From positions 50,675 to 114,674 of the forward strand of contig JAGZIW010000007.1 of assembly GCA_018366035.1 (NCBI GenBank): a stretch of 64,000 nt of DNA. Reading direction: 5' to 3'. Numbering within the stretch: position 1 is the stretch's first letter; each line of letters starts with the position of its first letter. The DNA is from Butyricicoccus pullicaecorum (GTDB lineage: Bacteria; Bacillota; Clostridia; Oscillospirales; Butyricicoccaceae). The notes under the pieces were generated by a model. That model was not told where the DNA came from. It was given only the letters and a program-made list of their open reading frames with translations, and made no database searches. This document shows positions 32,934 through 40,481 of this stretch, one piece after another. The translations under genes were made by a program, and so were the position numbers.

Positions 32934-33089
32934 TGTGATTTCAACTCCTTAAATCTAACGTGCTTTCTTATCGGGGTGCGTTCCCCATAACCGGACTCCG
33001 AGAGTCCTTTTGCGGCACCGGAAGCCTTCCGCAGTGGGAAGCGCCTCCTTGCCGTGTCCATGCGGTTTCCCAAAGGGACGCGCTGGAAC
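32934..33089 (-). promoter_or_regulatory. hairpin-bearing gap between rplW and rplB
   Basis: This 156-nt gap has no gene. On the minus strand it contains GGACTC-TCG-GAGTCC (32993-33007, perfect), GGGG/CCCC around AACGCA (about 32979-32993), GCGG...CCGC around GGAAG/CTTCC (about 33014-33036) and GTCCC/GGGAA. Such length is unusual inside the S10 operon. Confidence 0.5.
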
Positions 33090-33383
33090 TTACATCATGT
33101 TCTCGAAGATCTCAATCTTCTTGGAATCGTCGGTCAGTGTAACGATTACCTTCTTCTTTGCAGCGGTCTTGCCGGTGTAAACGCCCATACGCTTCCACTT
33201 GCCCGGCAGCTTGATGGTGTTTACCTTAGCGACCTTTACGCCGAAGATCTCTTCAACAGCCTTCTTGATCTCAATCTTACCTGCGCTCGGAGCAACTTCG
33301 AACACATACTTGTTCTCAGCCAGACCAGACATAGAGCGCTCTGTGATAACAGGCTTTCTGATGACGTCATGTGCGAATTTCAT
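33090..33383 (-). CDS. rplW: 50S ribosomal protein L23 (uL23)
   Basis: A 97-residue protein at the exit tunnel mouth, where SRP and trigger factor dock: VIRKPVITERSMSGLAENKY start, VAPSAGKIEIKKAVEEIFGV and KRMGVYTGKTAAKKKVIVTL. It overlaps the rplD stop by one base. Confidence 0.98.
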   Translation of the reverse strand: MKFAHDVIRKPVITERSMSGLAENKYVFEVAPSAGKIEIKKAVEEIFGVKVAKVNTIKLPGKWKRMGVYTGKTAAKKKVIVTLTDDSKKIEIFENMM

Positions 33384-34006
33384 TATGCGTATACCTCCTC
33401 GATCTTGTGTACCGCAGCCTTGTCCATGATGAACAGGTCTGCGTTGAGGATGTCATAAACATTCAGGGTGGACGCGATTGTGGTGCGAACGCCCGGGATG
33501 TTTGCAGCAGACTTTACAATGTTCTTGCGAACCTCTGGTGTTACAACCAGTGCCTTGCCAGTGGACTCAACAGACTTGAGGAATCCAGCAAAGCTCTTGG
33601 TCTTGATTTCGCTCATATCGAGTCCATCTACTACGATGAGCTCACCAGCCTGTGCCTTTGCAGACAGTGCAGACAGCATAGCAAGACGCTTGAGCTTCTT
33701 GTTCAGGCTGTAACGGTAGGAGCGAGGCTTCGGGCCCAGCGCAATACCGCCGTGTGTCCACTGTGGAGAGCGGATAGAGCCCTGACGTGCACGACCTGTG
33801 CCCTTCTGACGCCACGGCTTGATACCGCCGCCGCGAACCTCAGAGCGGGTCAGTGTGGACTGTGTGCCCTGACGGCAGTTTGCCAGATAATTCTTGACAG
33901 CTGCATGCATTGCAGGAACGTTTGGCTCGATGCCGAATACAGCAGCGTTGAGCTCCATTTCGCCGGTCTGCTGACCAGCCATATTATAAACCTTAACGGT
34001 AGGCAT
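33383..34006 (-). CDS. rplD: 50S ribosomal protein L4 (uL4)
   Basis: A 207-residue protein with the long loop that reaches the exit tunnel (RSEVRGGGIKPWRQKGTGRARQ-type, about 54-75). It starts MPTVKVYNMAGQQTGEMELN. In E. coli, L4 regulates the S10 operon; nothing equivalent is proven here. Confidence 0.98.
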   Translation of the reverse strand: MPTVKVYNMAGQQTGEMELNAAVFGIEPNVPAMHAAVKNYLANCRQGTQSTLTRSEVRGGGIKPWRQKGTGRARQGSIRSPQWTHGGIALGPKPRSYRYSLNKKLKRLAMLSALSAKAQAGELIVVDGLDMSEIKTKSFAGFLKSVESTGKALVVTPEVRKNIVKSAANIPGVRTTIASTLNVYDILNADLFIMDKAAVHKIEEVYA

Positions 34007-34024
34007 GTCTATTTCCTCCTCCCC

Positions 34025-34723
34025 TTACTTTCTAGCCGAAGCCTTCTGCGGGTTCTTGCTGACTGCGGCAGCCGGACCCTTAGCAACGCGGTTGTTCTTG
34101 ACCGTATCCTTCAGGAATACGATACCGCCCTTTGGTCCCGGGATTGCGCCGCGAACTGCGATGAGATTCATCTCAGCGTCAACCTTGACAACGTCGAGGT
34201 TCTGCACAGTAACCTGCTCACAGCCTAAATGACCGGGCATCATTTTGCCCTTCATGATCTTGGAAGGGTCGGAGCAAGCGCCCATAGAACCCTGATGGCG
34301 GTGCATCGGACCTGCACCATGGCTCATCGGAGAGCGTCCTGCATTCCAGCGCTTGATAACACCAGCGAAGCCCTTACCCTTGGAAGTACCGGTTACATCA
34401 ACATAATCGCCTTCTGCAAAGATATCAGCCTTGATGGTGTCACCCATCTGGAAGGTTGTGCAATCGTCAAAGCGGAACTCCTTGAGGTACTTCTTAACAG
34501 ACTCGCCAGCCTTCTTAAGATGACCAAGCTGTGGCTTGTTCAGCTTCTTTTCCTTCACATCTTGGAAGCCCATCTGCACAGCAGTATAGCCTTCCTTTTC
34601 CTCGGTCTTAAGCTGGGTCACGACGCAGGGACCTGCTTCGATAACGGTAACCGGAATTACCTTGCCCTCAGCGTCGAAGATCTGGGTCATGCCGATCTTC
34701 TTACCGATGATTGCTTTCTTCAT
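34025..34723 (-). CDS. rplC: 50S ribosomal protein L3 (uL3)
   Basis: A 232-residue protein near the peptidyl transferase centre: MKKAIIGKKIGMTQIFDAEG start, the KGKGFAGVIKRWN segment and HRQGSMGACSDPSKI-type loop (here MHRHQGSMGACSDPSK). The end carries an extra Lys/Ala/Ser-rich tail. Confidence 0.98.
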   Translation of the reverse strand: MKKAIIGKKIGMTQIFDAEGKVIPVTVIEAGPCVVTQLKTEEKEGYTAVQMGFQDVKEKKLNKPQLGHLKKAGESVKKYLKEFRFDDCTTFQMGDTIKADIFAEGDYVDVTGTSKGKGFAGVIKRWNAGRSPMSHGAGPMHRHQGSMGACSDPSKIMKGKMMPGHLGCEQVTVQNLDVVKVDAEMNLIAVRGAIPGPKGGIVFLKDTVKNNRVAKGPAAAVSKNPQKASARK

Positions 34724-34879
34724 AGTTTTTCCTCCTTAAAGGTTATTGGTTGACGGGCAGAACCGCCAACTTGACCCCGCCGCGCGGAATCGCAGCTAGG
34801 TGACAAACCGCATTTTGCGGTATTGTTCGCATTTGTTCAAAAGCATCGGGCGCTTTCAAGACACCCTTCTGTATTTATA
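34724..34879 (-). promoter_or_regulatory. hairpin-bearing gap between rpsJ and rplC
   Basis: A 156-nt gap without a gene. On the minus strand ACCGCA-AAA-TGCGGT is a perfect hairpin (about 34806-34820). GTTG.CGG pairs with CCG.CAAC (about 34749-34770) close to the rplC ribosome-binding site. Confidence 0.5.
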
Positions 34880-35191
34880 TTAGAGCTTGATCTCGATTTC
34901 AACGCCTGCCGGCAGGTCGAGAGTCATCAGGGACTCAACCGTCTTCTGTGCCGGATTCAGGATATCAATAAGGCGCTTGTGTGTGCGGCGCTCAAACTGC
35001 TCACGGCTGTCCTTGTACTTGTGTACAGCGCGCAGAATGGTAATGATTTCCTTTTCGGTCGGCAGCGGGATCGGGCCAGAAACCTTAGCACCTGTGCGCT
35101 TTGCGGTCTCAACGATTTTCTCTGCGGACTGATCGATCAGCTCATGGTCGTATGCCTTCAGACGGATACGGATCTTTTCAGCGTTTGCCAT
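34880..35191 (-). CDS. rpsJ: 30S ribosomal protein S10 (uS10)
   Basis: A 103-residue protein (NusE), also a transcription antitermination factor. It starts MANAEKIRIRLKAYDHELID and contains AKRTGAKVSGPIPLPTEKEI and a C-terminal LDLPAGVEIEIKL. The ATG at 35191 has GAGGAGG about 9 nt upstream; the longer upstream frame runs through the leader and has no ribosome-binding site. It is the first gene of the superoperon. Confidence 0.98.
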   Translation of the reverse strand: MANAEKIRIRLKAYDHELIDQSAEKIVETAKRTGAKVSGPIPLPTEKEIITILRAVHKYKDSREQFERRTHKRLIDILNPAQKTVESLMTLDLPAGVEIEIKL

Positions 35192-35531
35192 TTTGGAATT
35201 TCCTCCTCGTATTTTACAGTCGTACATTAGAATGCAATGTACCGACTCGTTACGGAGAGAAACTGCAACCCCACCCCGCGTATCGTCACAGGGCATGAAA
35301 ATAACCGGCTGCACACAGGTGTGCTAGGGTCCGGTTTGGTAAAAAACGCAAGTGGTTCGTGCTATCGGCTGACCGGTCAAAACACCGGCAGTTCCGAGTT
35401 TACGCAGGAACATTAACGTTGTTGATCAGCAGTTGTCTCAACCGCCCGATTGTCGGACCTACTCCGCCGAAGTTACCTGGTCAAACCAGCAATCTCCGGC
35501 ATCATCGCTTTTCCCCTGCTTTCGCAGGTGC
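35192..35531 (-). promoter_or_regulatory. structured leader of the S10 operon
   Basis: A leader of about 340 nt. It has a 5'-terminal hairpin CCTGC-GAAA-GCAGG (35515-35528), GTTCC/GGAAC (35391-35395 / 35407-35411) and CCGGT/ACCGG (35373-35388). A two-tier hairpin has AACCGG/CCGGTT outside and GCACAC/GTGTGC inside (35303-35336), followed on the minus strand by ATTTTC. No gene is supported within it. Confidence 0.6.
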
Positions 35532-35537
35532 GTTAAT

Positions 35538-35566
35538 AGATTATCGCATTTCGGTCACAAAGTCAA
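35538..35566 (-). promoter_or_regulatory. promoter of the S10-spc operon
   Basis: Minus strand: -35 TTGACT (35561-35566), 17-bp spacer, -10 TAATCT (35538-35543). Start near 35531. Confidence 0.75.
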
Positions 35567-35691
35567 GAGGAATTCTTCAAATTTCTTAATATTTTTTAAG
35601 TGACCCGTTATTTCATAATGAAACAGAAAAATAATACAAATCGTATTTATTTGCTTCGTCCTGCCTAAACTCACAGAATCATTCGGTAACA

Positions 35692-35727
35692 ATAAAAACA
35701 AGACGGAACGAGCCGTCCTGTTTTTAT
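35692..35727 (-). terminator. intrinsic terminator upstream of the S10 promoter
   Basis: ATAAAAACAAGACGG (35692-35706) pairs with CCGTCCTGTTTTTAT (35713-35727), one mismatch. T-runs lie on both strands. It immediately follows the reading-frame remnant at 35727-35903. Confidence 0.8.
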
Positions 35728-35903
35728 CACACCATGTTGCTGGCAGCACCCTCTTCGTTCAGATACTGTCCTTCTTTTTCATTTCTTCCTGCACTGCCCC
35801 AATATTTGACGCATCATTTGTACAGGAAATCCCTTACGGTTACATCACAGTTGAGAGATTTTGCTATTTTCTTAGTATTTTCAGGAACCCTGCTATTTTG
35901 TAA
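35727..35903 (-). pseudogene. possible decayed gene remnant
   Basis: On the minus strand one frame reads RVPENTKKIAKSLNCDVTVR, then DFLYK, a TGA (35814-35816), then CVKYWGSAGRNEKEGQYLNE and EGAASNMV with a stop at 35727-35729, directly at a terminator. The first part looks helix-turn-helix-like. There is no start codon or ribosome-binding site. The terminator position supports a former gene, but no homologue is recognised. Confidence 0.3.
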
Positions 35904-35967
35904 TCAGACACCAAAATAATACACACAGTATTATTCCTTGCATTAGAACCCTACCCACTTCTCTCTG

Positions 35968-36567
35968 TCAGGTTTCAAATATCATTTCCTTTATCATATC
36001 CGGCGTTCTGTGCAGTCTTTGTATCATGAGACTTCCAATCTGGGTCACAGGCCCATTCAGAATGGAAGAATCCTGCACATTCCGAGGATACAGCGTCTCC
36101 CGCGGCAGTTTTGGCACATCTGTGCAGCCAATCATCTGCATACGCAATCCCGAAAGCGTATGTACAGCATCGGCGGCTGATATATCGTCTCCATACAGAG
36201 AGGCCTGCGTTTCCTGTCTGATTTGTGGTCTTTCATAAATGCCGGAGAATTCTTGTACATCTTCCTCCGACTGTGCTTGCAGCCGCGCAATGGTTTCATC
36301 AAGAGAAGTAATTTGAACATCATACTCCTCCAGTTCCACAGCATCTGTTCCTTCAGCTGCTTTTTCTTTGGTATCCACCAAATCCTGTCTTTGCTTCATA
36401 AGCGTTTGCAGCATACTCTGTTGGCGTGCTTCAAAGGACAGTGCAAACGTATCCCGTTCTCTATGCTCTTTTCCTATCATGATTTCATTTTGATATGCGG
36501 TACTTTGATTCACGGACTCTACATTCAGTATATCTTTCTGGTTGTCTTCCGACTTTCCAATATACAT
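35968..36567 (-). CDS. coiled-coil protein of unknown function
   Basis: A 199-residue cytoplasmic protein with a long charged coiled-coil section (about 35-110: QQSMLQTLMKQRQDLVDTKE and ITSLDETIARLQAQSEED). A C-terminal tail follows with LPRETLYPRNVQDSS and MIQRLHRTPDMIKEM. The coiled coil resembles the helper segments of flagellar/spore-associated hypothetical proteins, but I do not recognise a family. The ATG at 36567 has GGAGAGG 8 nt upstream. The gene stands alone. Confidence 0.65.
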   Translation of the reverse strand: MYIGKSEDNQKDILNVESVNQSTAYQNEIMIGKEHRERDTFALSFEARQQSMLQTLMKQRQDLVDTKEKAAEGTDAVELEEYDVQITSLDETIARLQAQSEEDVQEFSGIYERPQIRQETQASLYGDDISAADAVHTLSGLRMQMIGCTDVPKLPRETLYPRNVQDSSILNGPVTQIGSLMIQRLHRTPDMIKEMIFET

Positions 36568-36644
36568 ATATGCTTCCTCTCCGAAAATATGCAAACTCCC
36601 TCTCTGCCCTCATTATAGTATGCATGATAAAACGTGTCAATGAA

Positions 36645-36672
36645 AAACAGGACAGTTTTCACCGTCCTGTTT
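36645..36672 (-). terminator. terminator after the anti-sigma gene
   Basis: AAACAGGAC (36645-36653) pairs with GTCCTGTTT (36664-36672). TTTTTCA follows on the minus strand. Confidence 0.85.
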
Positions 36673-36686
36673 GATTTCGTCATATA

Positions 36687-37655
36687 TCACGCCATATATA
36701 CAATCAGTAAAATCGCTTTTGCCGAACGTTGGATACTGATTCCAGAGGTTTCGTTGAGCGTCAGTGTGTATCCACTCTTTTTAAGTTCCTCCTGTACCTG
36801 CCCAATTTTCGACTCGTTGTTTTCTACACTATAATAGGATACCCCATCAGCTGCAACCAGCAGGGTCATAGCATCTAAAACCGGAAGCTCTGTACCGCCT
36901 GTCACATCATAACAGCGTGCAAACTGCATCTGACGCAGTTCCTCCGGCAGTCCAGAAGCTGTATAGGTCGCAACCGCCGGCTGCTCAGCTGCCCCACGCA
37001 CCATTTTGCCTGACGATGCCTGCTGTACAGCCACCGTATCCTCGGTTGGTTCTTCGCTGATGACTTGCGGAACATCTTCTTGTACCACAGGCTCCTCCGG
37101 CACGCTCTGCTCGGCTGCCGGCGGCTTGGGCGGCTCCTCTGCCGGTTTTTGTGGTTCAGTCGGTTCAGGCTGCGGCTTTATTGTTGGTTCCTGCTGCTTC
37201 GGCGGTGCTTCCGCTTGTACCGGCTTGTGCACAGCGGGCGGCGGTGTCACCTCCGCAGTTGCAGGCGTATTTCTCTGAGCTGCATTTTGCAGAGGAACTG
37301 CAGACATCTGCCCAAAGAGTCCGGTAAGTTGTCCGCTCACTGCCAGCATCACGCAGGCAGCTGCCGCAGCCAGCATGGTAAAGACAGGAGGACGGCGGCG
37401 CTCCTTCTGCGGAGTCTGTACAATGGTTTTCTGTACCTCCGCCTCAATTGCTCCCATCATTTTTTCATGCAGATCCTCGGGAACAGGAATCTCCAGTTCC
37501 TTCCAAAGAGCGCTCATCTCCCGCAAATCTTCCAAATATGCACGGCATGACGGGCACATTGCCAAATGTGCGTCCAACTCCTCTTTTTCCTGTACGGTCA
37601 GCGCATTATCCAGCATTGCTGAGCATAACGCCTCATACTTTTCGCAATCATTCAT
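36687..37655 (-). CDS. anti-sigma factor with zinc-finger and Pro-rich periplasmic-type region
   Basis: A 322-residue single-pass membrane protein. The cytoplasmic N-terminus is a zf-HC2 anti-sigma domain (His30-x3-Cys34-x2-Cys37). One transmembrane helix lies at about 92-113 (FTMLAAAAACVMLAVSGQL). A long Pro/Glu/Lys-rich linker follows (about 130-200) and a C-terminal globular domain (about 235-322). It overlaps the sigma gene by 8 nt, so the pair should form an RsiW/SigW-like signalling unit released by regulated proteolysis. The ligand for the outer domain is unknown. Confidence 0.88.
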   Translation of the reverse strand: MNDCEKYEALCSAMLDNALTVQEKEELDAHLAMCPSCRAYLEDLREMSALWKELEIPVPEDLHEKMMGAIEAEVQKTIVQTPQKERRRPPVFTMLAAAAACVMLAVSGQLTGLFGQMSAVPLQNAAQRNTPATAEVTPPPAVHKPVQAEAPPKQQEPTIKPQPEPTEPQKPAEEPPKPPAAEQSVPEEPVVQEDVPQVISEEPTEDTVAVQQASSGKMVRGAAEQPAVATYTASGLPEELRQMQFARCYDVTGGTELPVLDAMTLLVAADGVSYYSVENNESKIGQVQEELKKSGYTLTLNETSGISIQRSAKAILLIVYMA

Positions 37656-38265
37656 GATCTGCCCGCCTCCCTTCTGCCTGTTTAGACGAAGTTGGCAGTG
37701 AAATGTTCCCTCGTTCTAAAAGGATTTTACGCAAAGAATTTCGTGCACGTGCCAAGCGAGACTTGACAGTCCCTTCCTCCAGTTCCAAGGTACGTGCGAT
37801 TTCGGTATAAGTGAGTCCTGCAACATCGCGCAGCAGGACAACCCTGCGATGCTCCTCCGACAGTTGTGCCAGTGCATACTGCAATTCTTCACGCAGCTCC
37901 TGATTTTCAACTGCCTGTTCCGGCTGTATCGCACGCGAATGATCCGGAATAGACGCTGCCGGACTTTCTGTATCATCAATAGATGCCATACTGCCTTCGG
38001 CTGCCCTTTTACGGGCAAAGTCTACACATAGATTCGATGTGACCCGATACAGCCATGTAGACAGGCTGCTGTCTCCGCGAAAGGAATCCAAGCTTTTCCA
38101 TGCACGCAAAAAGACCTCTTGTGTAATATCGGCAGCATCTTGCTCCGAACCTGTGGAGCGGAGCGCCAGTGTATAGACACGATTTTCGTAGGCGGTCATG
38201 AGCGATTCAAAAGCAGCGATCTCGCCTTTTTTCGCACGGGCAATCAACACTTTTTCTCCTGTCAT
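37648..38265 (-). CDS. ECF-type sigma factor (SigW/RpoE family)
   Basis: A 205-residue sigma-70 family protein. Region 2 is at about 20-90 (DAADITQEVFLRAWKSLDSF, STWLYRVTSNLCVDFARKR). A linker with SPAASIPDHS follows, and region 4 lies at about 125-185 (ALAQLSEEHRRVVLLRDVAG, YTEIARTLELEEGTVKSRLA as the recognition HTH). It is directed by the overlapping downstream anti-sigma gene. No clear ECF promoter was found upstream. Confidence 0.92.
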   Translation of the reverse strand: MTGEKVLIARAKKGEIAAFESLMTAYENRVYTLALRSTGSEQDAADITQEVFLRAWKSLDSFRGDSSLSTWLYRVTSNLCVDFARKRAAEGSMASIDDTESPAASIPDHSRAIQPEQAVENQELREELQYALAQLSEEHRRVVLLRDVAGLTYTEIARTLELEEGTVKSRLARARNSLRKILLERGNISLPTSSKQAEGRRADHE

Positions 38266-38346
38266 AGAGCGCCTCCTTTCCCCTATATTCTAAGCCGAAA
38301 TACCAATCATTCCTATGTACAGTCAAAAAGGATACATGAATATTTC

Positions 38347-39321
38347 TTATAGAATCTGTTCTTTCATTTCCTCCGCCAGCGCATAAAGCTCCGAAAGCCG
38401 TTCCAATGCTGAAATACGTTTTTTGAAATCACGCACACGCGGTATTCCCTTCAAATACCAGTTCACATGCTTACGTGCCTCCAAGAGCGCAACCCGCTCA
38501 CCCTTATCTGCAACGGCAAGTTCGATTTGACGCACAGCTGTATCTATACGCACGGCAACCGACGGCAGCGGCGGCAGTACACCCGTTTCCATAAGCGTAT
38601 TCGCACGCTCAAAAATCCATGGATTTCCCAGACTGCCACGGCCAATCATTACAAAATCCGCACCCGTATGCTGTAAGATCCGCGGTACATCATCTGGTGC
38701 AAAAACATCTCCGTTTGCTGTTACGGGAATCTTTACCGTCTGCTTGACCGCTGCAATCTGATCCCAATCCGCATGTCCTTCATACTGCTGGCTGCGCGTG
38801 CGTCCGTGTACCGCAATCATATCAGCTCCAGCCTGCTCCATTCTCTGTGCAAACGGGATACAGTTGATACTGGAGGTATCCCAGCCCAATCGGAATTTTA
38901 CAGTCACGGGAACATTAACCGCCCGTTTGACCGCCGCAACGATCCGTTCCGCCAGCTCCGGCGATTTCATAAGCGCTGATCCATCTCCATTATTCACAAT
39001 TTTTGGTGCTGGGCAGCCCATATTGATATCAATGATATCACAACCAGATTCCTCACATACACGCACCGCACCACGCGCCATACAATCCGGATCAGAGCCA
39101 AAAATCTGTACCGCAGCCGGATACTCCTCCGTTCCAAGCTGCATCAGGCGTGGCGTTTTTTTATCTCCGAAATCAAGCGCCTTGGTGCTTACCATCTCAG
39201 TCACGGTTAAGCCTGTACCATGTTCTCGGCAAACCTGCCGAAATGCCAAATCTGTCACACCCGCCATCGGTGCCAGAATCAGGCGATTTGATAAATGTAC
39301 ACTGCCGATTTGAGGCATCAT
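38347..39321 (-). CDS. dus: tRNA-dihydrouridine synthase (DusB/NifR3 type)
   Basis: Reduces uridines in the tRNA D-loop using FMN. The 324-residue TIM-barrel protein has LILAPMAGVTDLAFR (about 14-28), the catalytic Cys in DINMGCPAPK (near 100), GRTRSQQYEG (near 172) and the phosphate-binding MIGRGSLGNPWIF (near 225). It is transcribed from its own promoter. Confidence 0.95.
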   Translation of the reverse strand: MMPQIGSVHLSNRLILAPMAGVTDLAFRQVCREHGTGLTVTEMVSTKALDFGDKKTPRLMQLGTEEYPAAVQIFGSDPDCMARGAVRVCEESGCDIIDINMGCPAPKIVNNGDGSALMKSPELAERIVAAVKRAVNVPVTVKFRLGWDTSSINCIPFAQRMEQAGADMIAVHGRTRSQQYEGHADWDQIAAVKQTVKIPVTANGDVFAPDDVPRILQHTGADFVMIGRGSLGNPWIFERANTLMETGVLPPLPSVAVRIDTAVRQIELAVADKGERVALLEARKHVNWYLKGIPRVRDFKKRISALERLSELYALAEEMKEQIL

Positions 39322-39352
39322 TCGGTCTCCTTATCTATAACGATTCCGTACT

Positions 39353-39381
39353 ATTGTAGCATACTCTGGGTACGATTGCAA
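39353..39381 (-). promoter_or_regulatory. promoter of dus
   Basis: Minus strand: -35 TTGCAA (39376-39381), 17-bp spacer, -10 TACAAT (39353-39358), about 25 nt before the ribosome-binding site. Confidence 0.7.
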
Positions 39382-39487
39382 ACTTTTCCAGAGTTACAAT
39401 TCAGTATCGCGTATAATATGCGGGATTTTCTGCGCTTTTTGCACAAAATTCGTCAGAAGCGCTGCATAATTATATGCCTGAAAAACA

Positions 39488-39514
39488 AAAAGCCGTCTCC
39501 AAGAGACGGCTTTT
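39488..39514 (-). terminator. terminator after the DedA gene
   Basis: AAAAGCCGTCTC (39488-39499) pairs perfectly with GAGACGGCTTTT (39503-39514) around 3 nt. TTTTTGTTTTTC follows on the minus strand. Confidence 0.9.
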
Positions 39515-39536
39515 TGATATCATTCCAACCAGAGAT

Positions 39537-40052
39537 TTAGAGGACATTAAAAATACCAACGATTGTACCGCCGCCCACATATCCAAAGATAATGAGCGCC
39601 GTATTCCAGCAGGCAATGCCGGCGGCTGACCAAAGAGTATAGTCACGTACCGGTATTTTGAGAAAACCGGCAGGAATCGACACAATGGTGCGTAAAACAG
39701 GAATCAGGCGGCAAACAAACAGTGCACGGTTTCCTCCGTGCTGGATTTTTTCATGGCACTGCTCGACAAAATGCTGAAAGCCCGGGCTTTTTCCGAACAG
39801 CTTATGCAGGATTGGCGCACCGCCATAACGGCAGATTGCATAAATGGTAAGACTTGCAAGAGTACCCGACACAATGGATAACACGAGTGCTCCCATAAGG
39901 TTCAAATCACTCTGACCAGCTAAAACCCCAATCCCCGGCATAATCAGTCCGGCGGGGAATCCCGGCAGATTCAAATATTCGCAGTAACAGATGACCAGAA
40001 TGAACACATACCCGTACTGTGCAAAGAAGTCCAAAAAGGTCTGAAAGTCCAA
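39537..40052 (-). CDS. DedA family membrane protein
   Basis: A 171-residue protein of the SNARE-associated/DedA superfamily, now linked to lipid flipping (undecaprenyl-phosphate in related groups). It shows YLNLPGFPAGLIMPGIGVLA (about 26-45), the conserved amphipathic FxFxR-type turn RLIPVLRTIVSIPAGFLKIP (about 115-134) and a final transmembrane segment. It is shorter than classic DedA (~200). Located downstream of spoIIE and the 89-residue protein, it may belong to that transcript. Confidence 0.88.
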   Translation of the reverse strand: MDFQTFLDFFAQYGYVFILVICYCEYLNLPGFPAGLIMPGIGVLAGQSDLNLMGALVLSIVSGTLASLTIYAICRYGGAPILHKLFGKSPGFQHFVEQCHEKIQHGGNRALFVCRLIPVLRTIVSIPAGFLKIPVRDYTLWSAAGIACWNTALIIFGYVGGGTIVGIFNVL

Positions 40053-40154
40053 CGTGCTACACCATGCTTTCTTTTGTGATTACCTCCACTATAACAAATG
40101 TTTGTACGCTTCTCAAGGGTCCTATGCAGAAGTTCAAAAAGAATTCACGATGTC

Positions 40155-40424
40155 TTAAAAAATAAAGTTCGAAAGCCACCAAACCAGCCCGACCAGACTG
40201 CCGCCGCCCATGGCAGACAGAACAAGCTGTGGTGCGGTATACCGACGAAGCGGGAGCGGACGCGCCGGATGCCTTGCATGATACCGTGCGGCGAGTGCAC
40301 ATGCCTCACGCAAGGCGTCCCCAGTCGCCTCACGTCCTTCCCGTACAATAAAAAATGCCTGCTCAAAAAAGCGATTATCTTCCGGATTTACAATCACAAC
40401 CCGTTTGGAAATGCCTTTGACCAT
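40155..40424 (-). CDS. small conserved membrane-tail protein
   Basis: An 89-residue protein. A soluble part has VKGISKRVVIVNPEDNRFFE (residues 2-21), a basic stretch HARHPARPLPLRRY follows, and a C-terminal transmembrane helix SAMGGGSLVGLVWWLSNFIF. AGGAGG precedes the ATG. It resembles a family of short clostridial proteins found near sporulation genes, but I cannot name it. Its place just after spoIIE (57 nt) suggests co-expression at sporulation. Confidence 0.7.
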   Translation of the reverse strand: MVKGISKRVVIVNPEDNRFFEQAFFIVREGREATGDALREACALAARYHARHPARPLPLRRYTAPQLVLSAMGGGSLVGLVWWLSNFIF

Positions 40425-40481
40425 ATCCTATTTTCCTCCTCACATTCACTTCCTTTCCAGTATGTCCCAAAGCCTGATACA

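Noticed and set aside
35359..35589. Protein-like frames in the S10 leader (for example NFGGVGPTIGRL on the minus strand)
   Set aside because: No start codon or ribosome-binding site and several stops nearby; the region is better explained as a structured leader.
35814..35816. TGA in the 35.8-kb remnant as a possible selenocysteine codon
   Set aside because: No start codon, no recognisable selenoprotein context and no SECIS-like hairpin placed right after it.
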